Made by a program: the position numbers and the translations under genes. A stretch of 64,000 nucleotides of DNA from Cordia subcordata. Taxonomy: Eukaryota > Streptophyta > Magnoliopsida > Boraginales > Cordiaceae. Below, piece by piece: positions 38,887 to 49,933 of this stretch. Below the pieces are notes generated by a model. It searched no databases. It was not told the DNA's origin and saw only the letters and a list, made by a program, of their open reading frames with translations. How positions within the stretch are numbered: the stretch's first letter is position 1; every line of letters begins with the position of its first letter. The stretch is from positions 39,699,501 to 39,763,500 of the forward strand of contig JAPTOF010000001.1 of assembly GCA_028554755.1 (NCBI GenBank), in the 5' to 3' direction.

Positions 38887-39108
38887 GGGCCTGTTTCGTT
38901 CAATTCTTTTTTGTGAAAAATATTATTTCTGAAAATTAAATTATTTTTGTAATAAATATTTGACTTGTCTTTCAAAACTCTAAAAGAAATCTAAATTCAA
39001 TTCTTTTTAAATTTTTTCTTTTAAAATTTTGAAATGTTGACTTTTCAAAAAACTATTTTTTCAAATATTATTAAAAACAATTTTAAAAAAGTCTATCCAA
39101 ATCAGCTC
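38887..39108. mobile_element. Fold-back MITE, GTTTGGATTGRC family, copy 2
   Basis: The left end is GGGCCTGTTTCGTTCAATTC and the right end is GTCTATCCAAATCAGCTC, imperfect reverse complements. The interior shows the same self-complementary A/T pattern as at 264-488, including TGTAATAAATATTTGACTT. Confidence 0.55.
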
Positions 39109-39712
39109 TTAATTGCATGGGCTGAACATAATTCATTTCGTTTATATCACCTTCCCATCATATAAGGAATTATTTTTTTCTTTGATTTATGTTGTGAAAA
39201 AAATAATGATAATAAGTTGATAATATAATTATAATACAATAATTTAAATCTTTTTTGTCTGATAATTTAAATTATTTGTTACTAGTTAGTTCCTTTCATA
39301 ACTTTATTTGTTATGAGCATATCGAAATTGATCTTATAAGTGACACTTTTAATTATTATTAAATCGACCATTCATTATAATGTCTTAATCGTATTTATTG
39401 ACTTTATCTTCCATCCATGTCTCTCCTCAGGGGTTGCGTTCAATATCAACTCCCAGTTTGTGCTGTTATCAGTTAGCATTCACACCTACTTAACTACTTA
39501 AATCCTTATTCTTTGTAATTAAACAATATTTTACATGGCGTTATTTGTTCTTCAGTTCTTATACAGCATCTTTATTTGGGTAAACAACGTGCGGCACTCG
39601 TGGTTCCCCGTATATATACATATATATATACTGTTATTTCAAAATAAACATGGAACCTTATTTTACGCCGTAGATATACTACACATTCGAAGACTATATA
39701 AATTTTCGTGTC

Positions 39713-40433
39713 CAGAGGTGGAACTAGGGGGCCAGCAAGGGCCCCGGCCCCCTCAAGCGTCGAAAAAATATATATTCGAGTATATAAAATTTTTGAAAAT
39801 TTGAAAGAAAAAAAAAAAAAAAAAAACCTTCTCATGCCCCCCCCTTCCCCACCAAATTTTTTCTCTTCTTTTCTTTTGTTTGAAATTATTCTCGAAATAA
39901 TATTTTTTGTTATATATTTTTTATGTAGATGATGTTTCAATTATTAAATTTTTGTATTAAGTAAGTAATTTTAGCAAATAAATTTCAGTAATCCTTAATT
40001 TATTTGTTTTCTTACTTGGAGCAATTTTTTCTAGCAAGATAGATTAAAAAAAATTCATAAATTTTAGATAGCTATTCCATAGAAAATTTATTTATTTAGA
40101 GAGTTTCATCATATATTATTTATGTATTTCTTTTGGCTAGAAAATTCTATAAAAGAGAGTATGACTTAATTTCATTGACTGAATCAGTAATTTTTTTATA
40201 TAATTTATATTATTTTGCTAAATAATATTTTCTTTACACTTGTTTATGTTTAAAAAAATCTAATATCACCAACCGTTATTGTTATGAATATTGCAATATA
40301 TAATATATACTCTCTCATGTTAAAAAAGTTAAAGTCTTGCTTTTTATTTAACATTATTTCGATGATCATTTTTCATTCAAATATGTATAGAAACCTCGGC
40401 CCTCCTAACAAAAAATTTCTGGTTCTGCCCCTG
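39713..40433. mobile_element. Non-autonomous hAT-like DNA transposon
   Basis: 721 bases. The left end reads CAGAGGTGGAACTAGGGGG and the right end CTGGTTCTGCCCCTG; the reverse complement of the latter, CAGGGGCAGAACCAG, matches the left end at 12 of 15 positions. It is flanked by TTCGTGTC (39705-39712) and TTCGTGCT (40434-40441), an imperfect 8-base target duplication as made by hAT transposases. The interior is AT-rich with an A run near 39808-39827 and no transposase frame. Confidence 0.72.
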
Positions 40434-40549
40434 TTCGTGCTTATTTAAAATTATAGAAAGGTAATCTATATTTATAACAAAGCACGAGAGTAAAGTGCTA
40501 ACGATTTTATTTATTTTAAACTGTGAATAATTATGTGGGACTTTTTATA

Positions 40550-40930
40550 TGTTGTAACACCCCTCGTATGTGATTCATAACTAGTTTAGGGGTCATGTGC
40601 ACCACTTTGGTGTGATGAATCTTACGATCCTTTTATATGTTTAACACCCCCTCGCATGTGACTCGTGACTAGTTCAAGGGTCGTGTGCACCACTTTGGTG
40701 TGCTGGATCCCCACGACCCTTGGATGGACACAACCCAAACTACATGGAGTTCAACTGCTTATAGGAATGGGTTACTATGTAAACGGATGCGCACAATGAA
40801 TAAGCTTGACAAGTCATATGTGGACATATGCACAGCTAGAAGACTAGATCAAAAGCCCAGCTCTAAATACCATGTAAAGATCCTGAAGTATTCTACATGG
40901 ATCTCGTGTAGAATTGCTCCACTTAAATCT
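40550..40930. repeat. Duplicated TAACACCCCTCG segment, probable LTR-element debris
   Basis: Two direct copies of ~75 bases (about 40553-40632 and 40640-40720). Each reads TAACACCCCCTCGYATGTGA, then CTAGTTNANGGGTCRTGTGC and ACCACTTTGGTGTG. Downstream, AGCTCTAAATACCATGT (40859-40875) resembles an inverted plant LTR primer site. It suggests fragments of an LTR retrotransposon, but no matching LTR pair is visible. Confidence 0.4.
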
Positions 40931-42033
40931 AAGGGTGGGAATCGAATTGGATAATCGAACATCAGATTGAAAAATATAGTATTCTATTGGATAGTTAATA
41001 ACTATATATTTGATCAGATACGGGATATTCAGATAGCGGATATTTCGGATACAAATTTTCATATTTTTGAATTTGTTAATAAACTAAAAAATAAATTTTT
41101 TATTAAAGATTTTGCTCTTATCATTAGCAAAAAATTGCATAAACTGAAAAAGAATTCTTATTAAAGATGGTAAATTTCTTATTATAGATTTCAAAAAATT
41201 TTTACTTTTAATTGTAATTTTTATGCTTATATTGCAAGCATAAACTCTTACTAATCTTGGAAAAAAAAAACACACACACACACAACTCTCACTAATCTAA
41301 TTAGAGAGTAAAATTAGAATTGCAACTCACTATCTCACAGAGAACTCTCACTAATCTAAAACACACCCACATGCTCTCACTAATGTAAACACACAAGAGA
41401 CAACCTTAACTAAGACAACACTCACCATCACAACCCACCACCACCGTCTCTCCACTCTCTCACAACACACACACACACACACACACACTACACGAGTCAC
41501 ACACAGATACACAAACCTGCATATACACACACATTTGCACTCACTTTTTCACACAAATACAAACTACTCTTTCGTATTTAATATTTATATATAGAAAAAA
41601 AAAAAAAGAAGATTCCAACTTCAATGCCTCGATGGTGTGAGTGCGGCAAGCTACTAGAAAGTGGTTAGGGGTCTATTGGTCAGTGGAGTGCTAGTCAGGG
41701 GTTTGGTGGGTAACAGCGTGAGTGCAATGCTTTGAGAACTTCGAAGAGTGAACTTTTTTCAAGGTCTTTTAATTTTGGTACGTTAGGGAATTGGGAAAGA
41801 ACTTAGCTTATTATTTTAGTGCATTTTTTAATTTAACTAAAAAGAAAAAACAGGTACCTGATCTCCGAATAGGTAGTAAAAAAGTTATCCGAAATCTGAT
41901 CCGAAAATTCGAAAAAAAAAATTCGGATGTTGAATTGAATATATCCGAAATTCAAAAATTTTCTATTTTTCCTACCCATTCAAATTTGCATGCAGATACA
42001 AGTCCGGATACAAATCGAATATTCTCACCCCTA
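40931..42033. mobile_element. Non-autonomous hAT-like element with AC-rich core
   Basis: The left end is AAGGGTGGGAATCGAATTGG and the right end is AAATCGAATATTCTCACCCCTA. The ends form imperfect inverted repeats, and both halves carry many ATCCGAAAT/GGATATTCGG phrases. Flanks TTAAATCT (40923-40930) and CTAAATCT (42034-42041) match at 7 of 8 bases, as expected for hAT insertion. The core (41270-41560) is a run of ACACAC and ACTCTCACTAATCT units. The open frame 41791-42165 is judged fortuitous. Confidence 0.68.
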
Positions 42034-42539
42034 CTAAATCTTAAGCTCCCTGCTACGGAGTTGCAAAAGAGATACGAGAAAGAGGAAAGAGAGAAAGAGA
42101 CAGTGAGAAGAGTGACGACCAAGGTAGCTTTTCCATTATTCTTTCTCAGCATTTATAGTAGCTGAGTTAGTTGAGTTGTTAACAGTTCAGTTAGGTAGTT
42201 AGTTACTAACTGAAATCTTAACAACCAATACAATTTGTCTTTTCAGCCCTTACTAAAGCTTGCCAATTGACTAAACTACCCTCTTTGTAGAACTGGAATT
42301 GAAATTTAATTGAAGTTGAAAATGCAATCTATATACATTTCCGCTTATAACATTAGGCTTGTTCGAGTAATGTTAGATATAATGCTATTTTCATCACTCA
42401 AATATTATTCATTATGTGCATATCTGGTTGATATGATAAAAGAAGAGATAAATTAAAAAGTTTCTCAGGCTACCATGTTATCTAGATATTCACAAACGAA
42501 GTTTCGGTAATAAGAATAGGATGACATCTAAAATTACTT

Positions 42540-42618
42540 GATTTATTCACCAAAATGATGACTCAAACTCCAGATCCATATGTTTTAAGTGAGAAATGCA
42601 ATCACTAAATTCACCCTC
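42540..42618 (-). mobile_element. SINE-like tRNA-derived fragment
   Basis: The minus strand reads GAGGGTGAATTTAGTGATTG (A-box-like) and further on GGAGTTTGAGTCATC (B-box-like). Order and spacing match the element at 7701-7827. No A tail is evident, so it is a fragment or an old copy. Confidence 0.4.
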
Positions 42619-43409
42619 TTGTCACGTCCTAATATAATCCAGATTTAGAATCTGTCTGACATTATTGTGAGATTTCAATGGTTGAATTGTATAGTTTTTA
42701 TTAATAAAGTTTTGAGTAAAAGTGTTGTTAAATAAAGCAACTAATTGTTTGATCTTGTGTTTTAACAATTTATATAATAAAACTTTTTCTCATATGCATA
42801 CAAGATTTGGCTTTGTTTGGCATAACTGTAAGATTCCAACTGTTGAGTTAAAAAGCTTTTAGTAGTAGAGCTTAGGGGGTAAAAGTGTTTATATATAAAA
42901 ATAGTTGATTGTTTGGCCTTATATTTAGGATTTGAGATTTTAGTTATTTTGAGGTTAATATTAGACTTTAAAAAATATGGAATAGTATTTTTGAGTAAAA
43001 ATAAAGAAAAATAATTTCTGACATGACATATAAACAACTTCTCAAAAGCCTTTTCTGAAAAGCTCCAATTTTAGAGCTTACGATTTTTTAGTTTTTCCAG
43101 CTTCAGCTTTATATAGAAGTTTTTTAAAAATAAGCCAAATAGATCACTTTCAACTTTTAAATTCACAAAAAATACTTTTGAGTCTTCGAAAATAATATAA
43201 AACATCTGTTTCTTGTTTTAATTAATGGTTTTAGAAAAAACAAAGCATGAACGAATCATAATTTGGAAATACCATAAAATAGGGGGATAAGCAATAATCT
43301 TTAGAAAACATAAAAGTAATAGCATTTTCTGATGGAGTCATGATAATTGTTGTTCTGGATATGGACAAGAAGCACACCGTTGCTTCAAGTGTTAGGACTT
43401 AGGACGGAT

Positions 43410-43592
43410 AAGTTGTTTGAATTGATTTTTAATTAAAAATTATTTTTTAAAAAATTATTTTATAATAAACATTTAAATTTATTTTCAAAAAATTAAAATT
43501 TTGAAAAAAAAATGATCCTTTAAATTATTTTTTTCTAAAATTTATATAAAGAAACATCTTCTAATAAAGTCAATTTAAAAAAAAAAACCCTA
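43410..43592. mobile_element. Fold-back MITE, GTTTGGATTGRC family, diverged copy 3
   Basis: The left end is AAGTTGTTTGAATTGATTTTT and the right end is AAAGTCAATTTAAAAAAAAA, imperfect reverse complements. The interior has AAAATTATTTTATAATAAACATTTAAATTT as in the other copies. The outermost bases are not well conserved. Confidence 0.45.
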
Positions 43593-45666
43593 GATTTGTT
43601 TCGAATTATAGAAGAGTTTGCTTGGCAATAATCGTTTATTATGTCCGAAGATGCTTTGGGGTTTAGCGAACTACAAAAAGCAATCCAATATCGACATGAA
43701 AATAAATTGACACTTGACTAAAATACAAAGAAAGCCACTGTATTGTGTGGGACCGATGGTTCACTAAGTCAAAGCGCTTAAGGCAGACCTCACTTGCTTG
43801 GCTTCTAAGACTTGTTTATCTAACAGCTAATTAAGTTCGGAGGAGCAAATATTATTTCAAACAAATTTGTGCCGACTTTAGAAGTAGAATTAACATTCAA
43901 AGTAAATATAAATATATATACTCGAGAATAGTTTTATGTGTACAACTTAAAATATAGTTTTGCGCATTTTTTTTTCTTATTATTTGGGCGTAATTCTGAA
44001 GTAAAATGAAATAAAAGATTATCTTGCCCAATCAAAAGAAAAAAAAAAAAAAAAAAGAAGCCACTATATTGCGAGGCTATTTCTATTGGAGACATCAATT
44101 TTCATATTAGGGTGCAATCACTGAAATCATCAATTGACATGTTGGGGTGGAATCAACAAACTTTACTGAAATAACATTCGATGTATGTTTCCATAAATAA
44201 TGTTTGGATATGCAACAGTGCTAATTGTTTCATGATAAAATTTTAATATATTACAAAAGTTGGATCATGATCTAGTTTTGTTTATTATATCTTTAATCTA
44301 CGTCCGACTTGTTAGGTATAACAAATAAATAAATTAATATCCTCTCTACAAACTTAAAATTTTAGATAAGGTGGTAATTCTAACTTGGTATCAGAACCAG
44401 CCGACTTTTTGAGAGACAATGACCTCTTTGCGGCATGCTACGAGGGACCAACAAGGGATGTTGGCCTGGTGCATGGGGTAGCTTCCACCGGAGAGGAGTC
44501 CAGGCAGTGGCTTCTGCCCTATCTTGGGCCAATTAGGCGGACTATGTTAGATTGTAATTGAAACTAATACAAAAAAATAAAAACACTATGATTAAAATAA
44601 ATAAAATTAACTTAGAAGTGTACCTTGATTGAAACTCATTGATACTTAGCTTGTGATGATCTTGCAAAATTTGCGATAAAACTGTAGCAACGTTGTTGTG
44701 GTAGCTACTCTTAAACTAGAGATTCCCTCTCCCTTTCTGATTTCTATATAGTGACTCTTAATGGGGCAAGCCAACCCTAATAGCCTAGCTATAGACTATT
44801 AGTACTCTGGACGGGTGAGAGGGTTTAGTCTTAAAACTTTATTGAGACACCCCTATCATGGTGCCTTAATATTTTAAATAGATCCTATACATTGCATATC
44901 AGACCATTAAAGAATAATAATATTAATGAGACAGGCCTTTGCCCAATTGGAATGGATCAAGATAAATAATATTTTATGTTTTACCGGTCAACTTCAACTC
45001 GTTTTTCGAAAACAAAAAATTCCAATCAGTAGCAGTCCATAATTTTATAAAAATAATTTCTAATAGACTACCTATTCTTGAGGATGCTTTGAGTGGGGGC
45101 GTGCCTCATTGCGGTGCGAGGCAAAAGTGCGGGTGGTCATTGTTCGTTCTAATTCAATCTTTGTTTGCTCATGGTCATGTTGGCTTCCTGGTGTGCCTTC
45201 ACGCTGGTTTGACAAGCGAGCTTTGCAAAGGCAGTCCAAGATGTCGTCAAGCAGTTGGTCAGTGGTTGGTGTGCGTTGGTTGTTGATGTAGTTCCTTGCT
45301 TGTGGTCGTTTCACGTGTAGAAGTGTGAAGAGCCCTGGGTGAAGTCCGCTTTGAAGATGCTAGCAGATTGGTGGGGGAGTGTGTCAAATGGTCAGAGTTT
45401 CGGCACCCAAACCTGGGTAGAGTACTTGGACACAAGTCCCACTGGTCACCCTGAATATCAGTACTAACGATTATATCCATAAATTTTAGGTAGTCATCAC
45501 TTGTCTCATGTAAAAAATCACATATCTCAGTATTATCATATAAAATTATATATGATTATTTTTGAAATTAATTAATTTTAAAATTAAATCTCATATTTTT
45601 AACAAATAATTTCAGTACTGGTGGTGACCTAATGGAGTGGTTTCTCATGATTATCTACTCTACTAT
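43593..45666. other. Gene-free region with a copia primer-site remnant
   Basis: No supported gene. TTGGTATCAGAACC at about 44385 closely resembles the plant copia primer-binding site (TGGTATCAGAGC). It is preceded by LTR-tail-like text (TTAAAATTTTAGATAAGGTGG). GC content rises at 45080-45330 with several overlapping short frames on both strands that match nothing I recognise. It is probably retrotransposon debris. Confidence 0.4.
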
Positions 45667-46772
45667 ATTATTAGGGATGACAATGGGACAAGTGACTTAG
45701 GGTACCTGGCATCGACCGATTAAAATCTGATAAAATCCGTCCATTAAGAAACCTGAAACCAGAGGTGGCAAAACGGGTTGAGACCCCGCGGGTCGACCCG
45801 CCTAACTCGTCAAAAAATAGGGTTATGGTTGATGACCTAGTGATCCGCAAGACAAACGGGTCAACTCGCGAACCCATTAAAATGACCCGCCAACCGGCCA
45901 AACGTGCAAAAAAGACCCATGAACCCGCCTAACCCACATAACCCACCAAAACGACCCGTAAACCCGTCAAAAATGACCTACGAACCAGCTAAAGCGACCC
46001 GTCTAACCCGCTATAATAACCCACTTAACCCACTAACCCATTAGGGTCGGTTTAGGGTTTAATACCCTTGACCTGTTCACTAAACGGGCCAACCCGACCC
46101 GGCCCGCCAACCCGTTGAACCCACCGTAAACGGGTCGGGTTGACCCGCGGATATCTGTTTGCCACTTCTACTCAGAACGAAACCGGAACGATTAAAAATA
46201 CCCGTTACGGTCCAGGACGGAACTGGGATTGACTCCCGGGTACCCGCATTCTCGAACCTGGTTATGTTTATATACATATATGTACATATATGTGTGTAGG
46301 TGTTTTACATTTATTAATTAATTATAGTTTTAAGTACACAAGTACATTATATACTAAAAATTAAGGGAATATTTTACTGTCTAGTAGGAGTAAGGTTTGA
46401 ACTTTTAACCTTTTACTCTTTAAAATTTTATCATTTTAATCTATTTTAGTGATATTGTTTAGATTTGTTGGGGGGAAATTTATTTAAATGGTTATTTTTT
46501 TTTAAATTTACTGATTTAATTCGATTTCCAGGGTTGAAAACATATCTTAAATTGGATTTGAGATGTTTCTTGTTAAAATTTTTATTTAAATTTAAAATTT
46601 TTTAACCAGATTTGGGACGTTCCGGGTACCCGCGGGTTTGGGACGTTCCGGAAATGAGATTCGCATTTAATTTTTATCCGGATTTCGGAAGGAAATGGGA
46701 ATTGGGATGCTATTCGGGTAGCGGATTTGGGATTCCTTCACGGGCAGAGTACCCTTCCCGTTGCCATCCCTA
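45667..46772. mobile_element. hAT-like non-autonomous element (outer member of a nested pair)
   Basis: The ends are TAGGGATGACAATGGGAC (45672) and CCCGTTGCCATCCCTA (to 46772), good inverted repeats of the common plant hAT type (TAGGGATGGCAAYGGG). The 8-mer TCTACTAT occurs at 45659-45666 and 46773-46780. On the left five extra bases (ATTAT) separate it from the TIR. Internal halves share GGGTACCCGCGGG-type phrases in inverted orientation. The sequence is interrupted by another element at 45761-46169. Confidence 0.7.
45761..46169. mobile_element. Inner nested GGCAAA-type inverted-repeat element
   Basis: The left end is AGAGGTGGCAAAACGGGTTG and the right end is CGGATATCTGTTTGCCACTTCT; the outer 12 bases pair with one mismatch. 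The inside is a series of GACCCGCCAA / AACCCGTCAAAA / ACCCACTAACCC units. It lies wholly within the hAT-like element 45667-46772. No convincing target duplication was found. A related copy is at 58435-58940. Confidence 0.65.
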
Positions 46773-48540
46773 TCTACTATATACGATAATCATAGTGATG
46801 CAATACCATTAATAATTCCCGTTATATTTTCAAATGTAGCAGTTGAATTTGCGTAGGTTGCTTGCGTGCTCCTATTTTTTTTTTAGGTTAAAATCTTTGT
46901 TTCTTTCTGAGTTGAAACCTACGATTTTACTTGTCCTATTTCTTTATCTTCAAAAATATCAATCACTCGTCATATTGCTCGATTACTTATTAATTACTTG
47001 ATATATTAAAAGACGAAATATACTTTGAATTCGACAGCTGGTTTATGTTAATGATTTGATGTTGTTTGCTGTCATCATAAATGCTTAATCATTGGAATTT
47101 AGAATATGAATCTACAATCTAAGTTAGAGACCGAGCAAAAAAACCATATATATATATATATATAAGGTAGAGATTATATGTTTGTGAGAAATTTAATAAT
47201 GGTGAATTGACAATTCGAGTAGATAGTAAAATAATATAAAAAGAACAATTAGAAAAATATTAGATATATCACCTTTTTTGTTACTTATTTTTCAATTATT
47301 AATTAGCAGATTAATCTTACAAAGATTTTATTTCTCACTTTAAAAAAAATTAAGGGAAGCTATGAGAAAGAAGATTAAGTAGACAGAGAGAAATGACACT
47401 TTGTTGTCATCCCCCGTAAGCTTCTAAGAGGATAGGGGCCCTGTCACCAAATAGATGACGCCCAAAAGGGAGAGAAGAGCTATAATTTGCAATCAATCTT
47501 TATACTTCTTTGCCTCTCTCTATGTATAGCCCAAATTGAATTCCCATTGTGAAGAGTTTTTATGTTCTTCAACATATGGGGATACATCTCCAATTGTAAT
47601 AGGTGAGTACTTGGAAATAAGTCTCAATCTCCAACTCTGGGAGTGAGATTCCGATATTGATTACGATCTTCATTCCTTCATAGAGGGCCATTTTTCCTAT
47701 TACTTCACCCATGTTATTAGAGGCTGCATCTAGAATTAATATTTATCAAGAATTAAACGTTATAAAATATATTTATATTTTATTTTAACATAAACGATAA
47801 AAAATATAATTAATCATTAATAACAAACAAAAACATTAAAAAAATACTTATTTCTTTCATGTATTACACAAATTTTATTCAAATTAAATATAATACAAAT
47901 CTAGTTCACACGATATATAAACATTAATCACGTTATGATCAGATTCATATCTGCGTTATTTCCCTTAGAGACAAAGAAGTACTTGATCTGAAAGTAGAGA
48001 ATGACAAGACAATAACGTAATTTATGGACATGGCCGTCACTTTTTTCCAGTGGTCCACCGGAGGCTTGGAGCCGAAGGCATATCAAAACAATGTGCCAAA
48101 TGCATCAACCAGATGTGTATCGTTGTTTGACTATTTTATCATATTCTAGCTAGATTATATTATTTTTTCGAACCAAACAAAAACGGTGATGTTATTTCCC
48201 ATTTCAACTTGAAGTACCTATAAAAATTCCGTCACTTAAAAGTTCTTGTTTACACTTGTTCCATCCTCTTATCCTTCACCTCTATCGTGCGTCCATGAAT
48301 CTCCATAGAGAAAAGGGTTATCCACAGGTTTTTAGTTTGTTATTCTTCGAAATTAGAAACATTTATTGAGTTTAATTTGAAACCTATAACTCTTGAGATA
48401 ATAGAGAATAAGGTTAAAAACTTAAATTTGTTTTATGAATACTAAAATTTATGTCTTTTTAATTTCACTAACGAGAAGTTATATTATGCACCTTAAGCAA
48501 GGTACACCTCCAACGTACTCTAAACCTTCTAGCATGCATT
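46773..48540. other. Gene-free region
   Basis: AT-rich; no gene, RNA or well-bounded element seen. A short (TA)n tract lies at about 47147-47164. Confidence 0.5.
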
Positions 48541-48553
48541 CACAATGTATTTG

Positions 48554-49122
48554 TGAATAAAGATCATAAAGTGGTGAACAAAAGGGCAAAAATAGTCAAT
48601 GGAGACCATAAATAATGAATAAAAATCATAAAATAATGAACAAACAATGCAACACGTATATTTTTTTATACAAATTTATGAATAAATAGTATAAAAATTA
48701 TGAATAAACACATAATATTGTTCACAATTTTTTTTACTTTGTTCATTTATTAATTTACTATTTAACATATATTTGTTTACCACTCTTCCACACATATACA
48801 TACACACACATTCACACACTCATATACACAAACATACATATACCTACACCTATATACACATAAATACAAAAACACATAGAAATACAAACACACTGCAAAC
48901 GTAGACAGCTAGACCCATATACATATACATATACACACAAATAGACACAGACACACACATAGAACACGCACATAGATGAATTAGTGTGTGTTTGTGTGTG
49001 TGAAAGAGTGCGTATTTCTAAGTGTTTATGTGTAATATGTGTATGTGTGCGTGAGCGTGTGTTTGTATGTGTGTGTTTCTACATTTGTATGTGTTTTTTC
49101 ACTATTTTATGATCGTTATTCA
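48554..49122. mobile_element. Fold-back element with CA-rich left arm and GT-rich right arm
   Basis: The terminal arm TGAATAAAGATCATAAAGTGGTGAA (48554-48578) is the reverse complement, with few mismatches, of 49098-49122. Inward, 48785-48960 is a run of ACACAC/ATACAT units, and 48982-49095 is a run of GTGTGT/TATGTG units. The whole could form one long hairpin. The left arm phrase is partly repeated at 48612-48643. It is non-coding. Confidence 0.6.
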
Positions 49123-49310
49123 CTGAAAGGAGCATGATGTTTGAGAGGAGCATGATACTGAGAATGCACTTTATAATTTACATCTACTAAACAATAATAC
49201 TGGATTCGCTCTTATAGAGCACCCTACTCAAATGTAATTTTCCTATAAACACTTTGTTGGAACATCAAATAATTCTTATCTATAGGCTTTTCGAGCATAG
49301 TTGGCGTTGG

Positions 49311-49520
49311 GCTCGTTTGGATTGGCTTTTTTTTAAAAGCGCTTTTTTTAACATCTTTTGAAAAATAGTTTTTTTTTAGAAACTGAAAATTCTGGCTTCT
49401 AAAAAAAGTTGTATTTGAGCTTTTTTCTGAGTTTCAGTTTTTTTGGAAGTCAAATCAAATAGTTATTGTAAATTTGATGTAACTTTTTTTTTCTTGAAAA
49501 AAAGCCAATCCAACACAGGC
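49311..49520. mobile_element. Fold-back MITE, GTTTGGATTGRC family, copy 4
   Basis: The left end GCTCGTTTGGATTGGCTTTT pairs with the right end AAAGCCAATCCAACACAGGC. The interior shows GAAACTGAAAATTCTGGCTTC and GAGTTTCAGTTTTTTTGGAAG, again mutually complementary. This is the best preserved copy in the window. Confidence 0.75.
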
Positions 49521-49723
49521 CCATTGTCTTTAATCTTTTAAGGGATAGCCTCTTCATGTTACACGCAATCATTATTCATTCATAAAAAGAGATATGTACT
49601 AGTATGAAGATCTTGTGGACAATTTCATCATGCATTAATAAGCAGAACCTATTCTATACTTTTCTTGCTTGCCATAAAAAAAGAATCATATCAAAAGTGA
49701 AATTGTAAGAGATAATATAATTT

Positions 49724-49933
49724 ACGCTGGATTGGGCCTTTTTAAAAGTATTTTTAATTATTTTTTGGAAAAAGTGATTTATTAAAAAGCTTTTAAATTT
49801 TTACCTATTGAAATAGTTGAATTCGAGCTTTTTTTGAATTAATCCAATTAATTGTTGTAAGAAAGTCAATCTTTCTTTTTTTCTTTTAAAAAAAAAAGTA
49901 TTTTTCATTAAAAAAATCAATTTAAACAGATCC
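49724..49933. mobile_element. Fold-back MITE, GTTTGGATTGRC family, copy 5
   Basis: The left end ACGCTGGATTGGGCCTTTTT pairs imperfectly with the right end AAAAATCAATTTAAACAGATC. It lies only about 200 bases from copy 4 and has similar interior sequence. Confidence 0.55.

Noticed and set aside
41791..42165. 124-codon open frame
   Set aside because: Runs through the right half of a hAT-like element and past its end; fortuitous.
45072..45480. Cluster of overlapping short frames on both strands in a GC-richer patch
   Set aside because: No frame resembles a known protein and the context is transposon debris.
46612..46812. 66-codon frame rich in Gly, Arg and Tyr
   Set aside because: Encoded by the inverted-repeat end of the nested hAT-like element.
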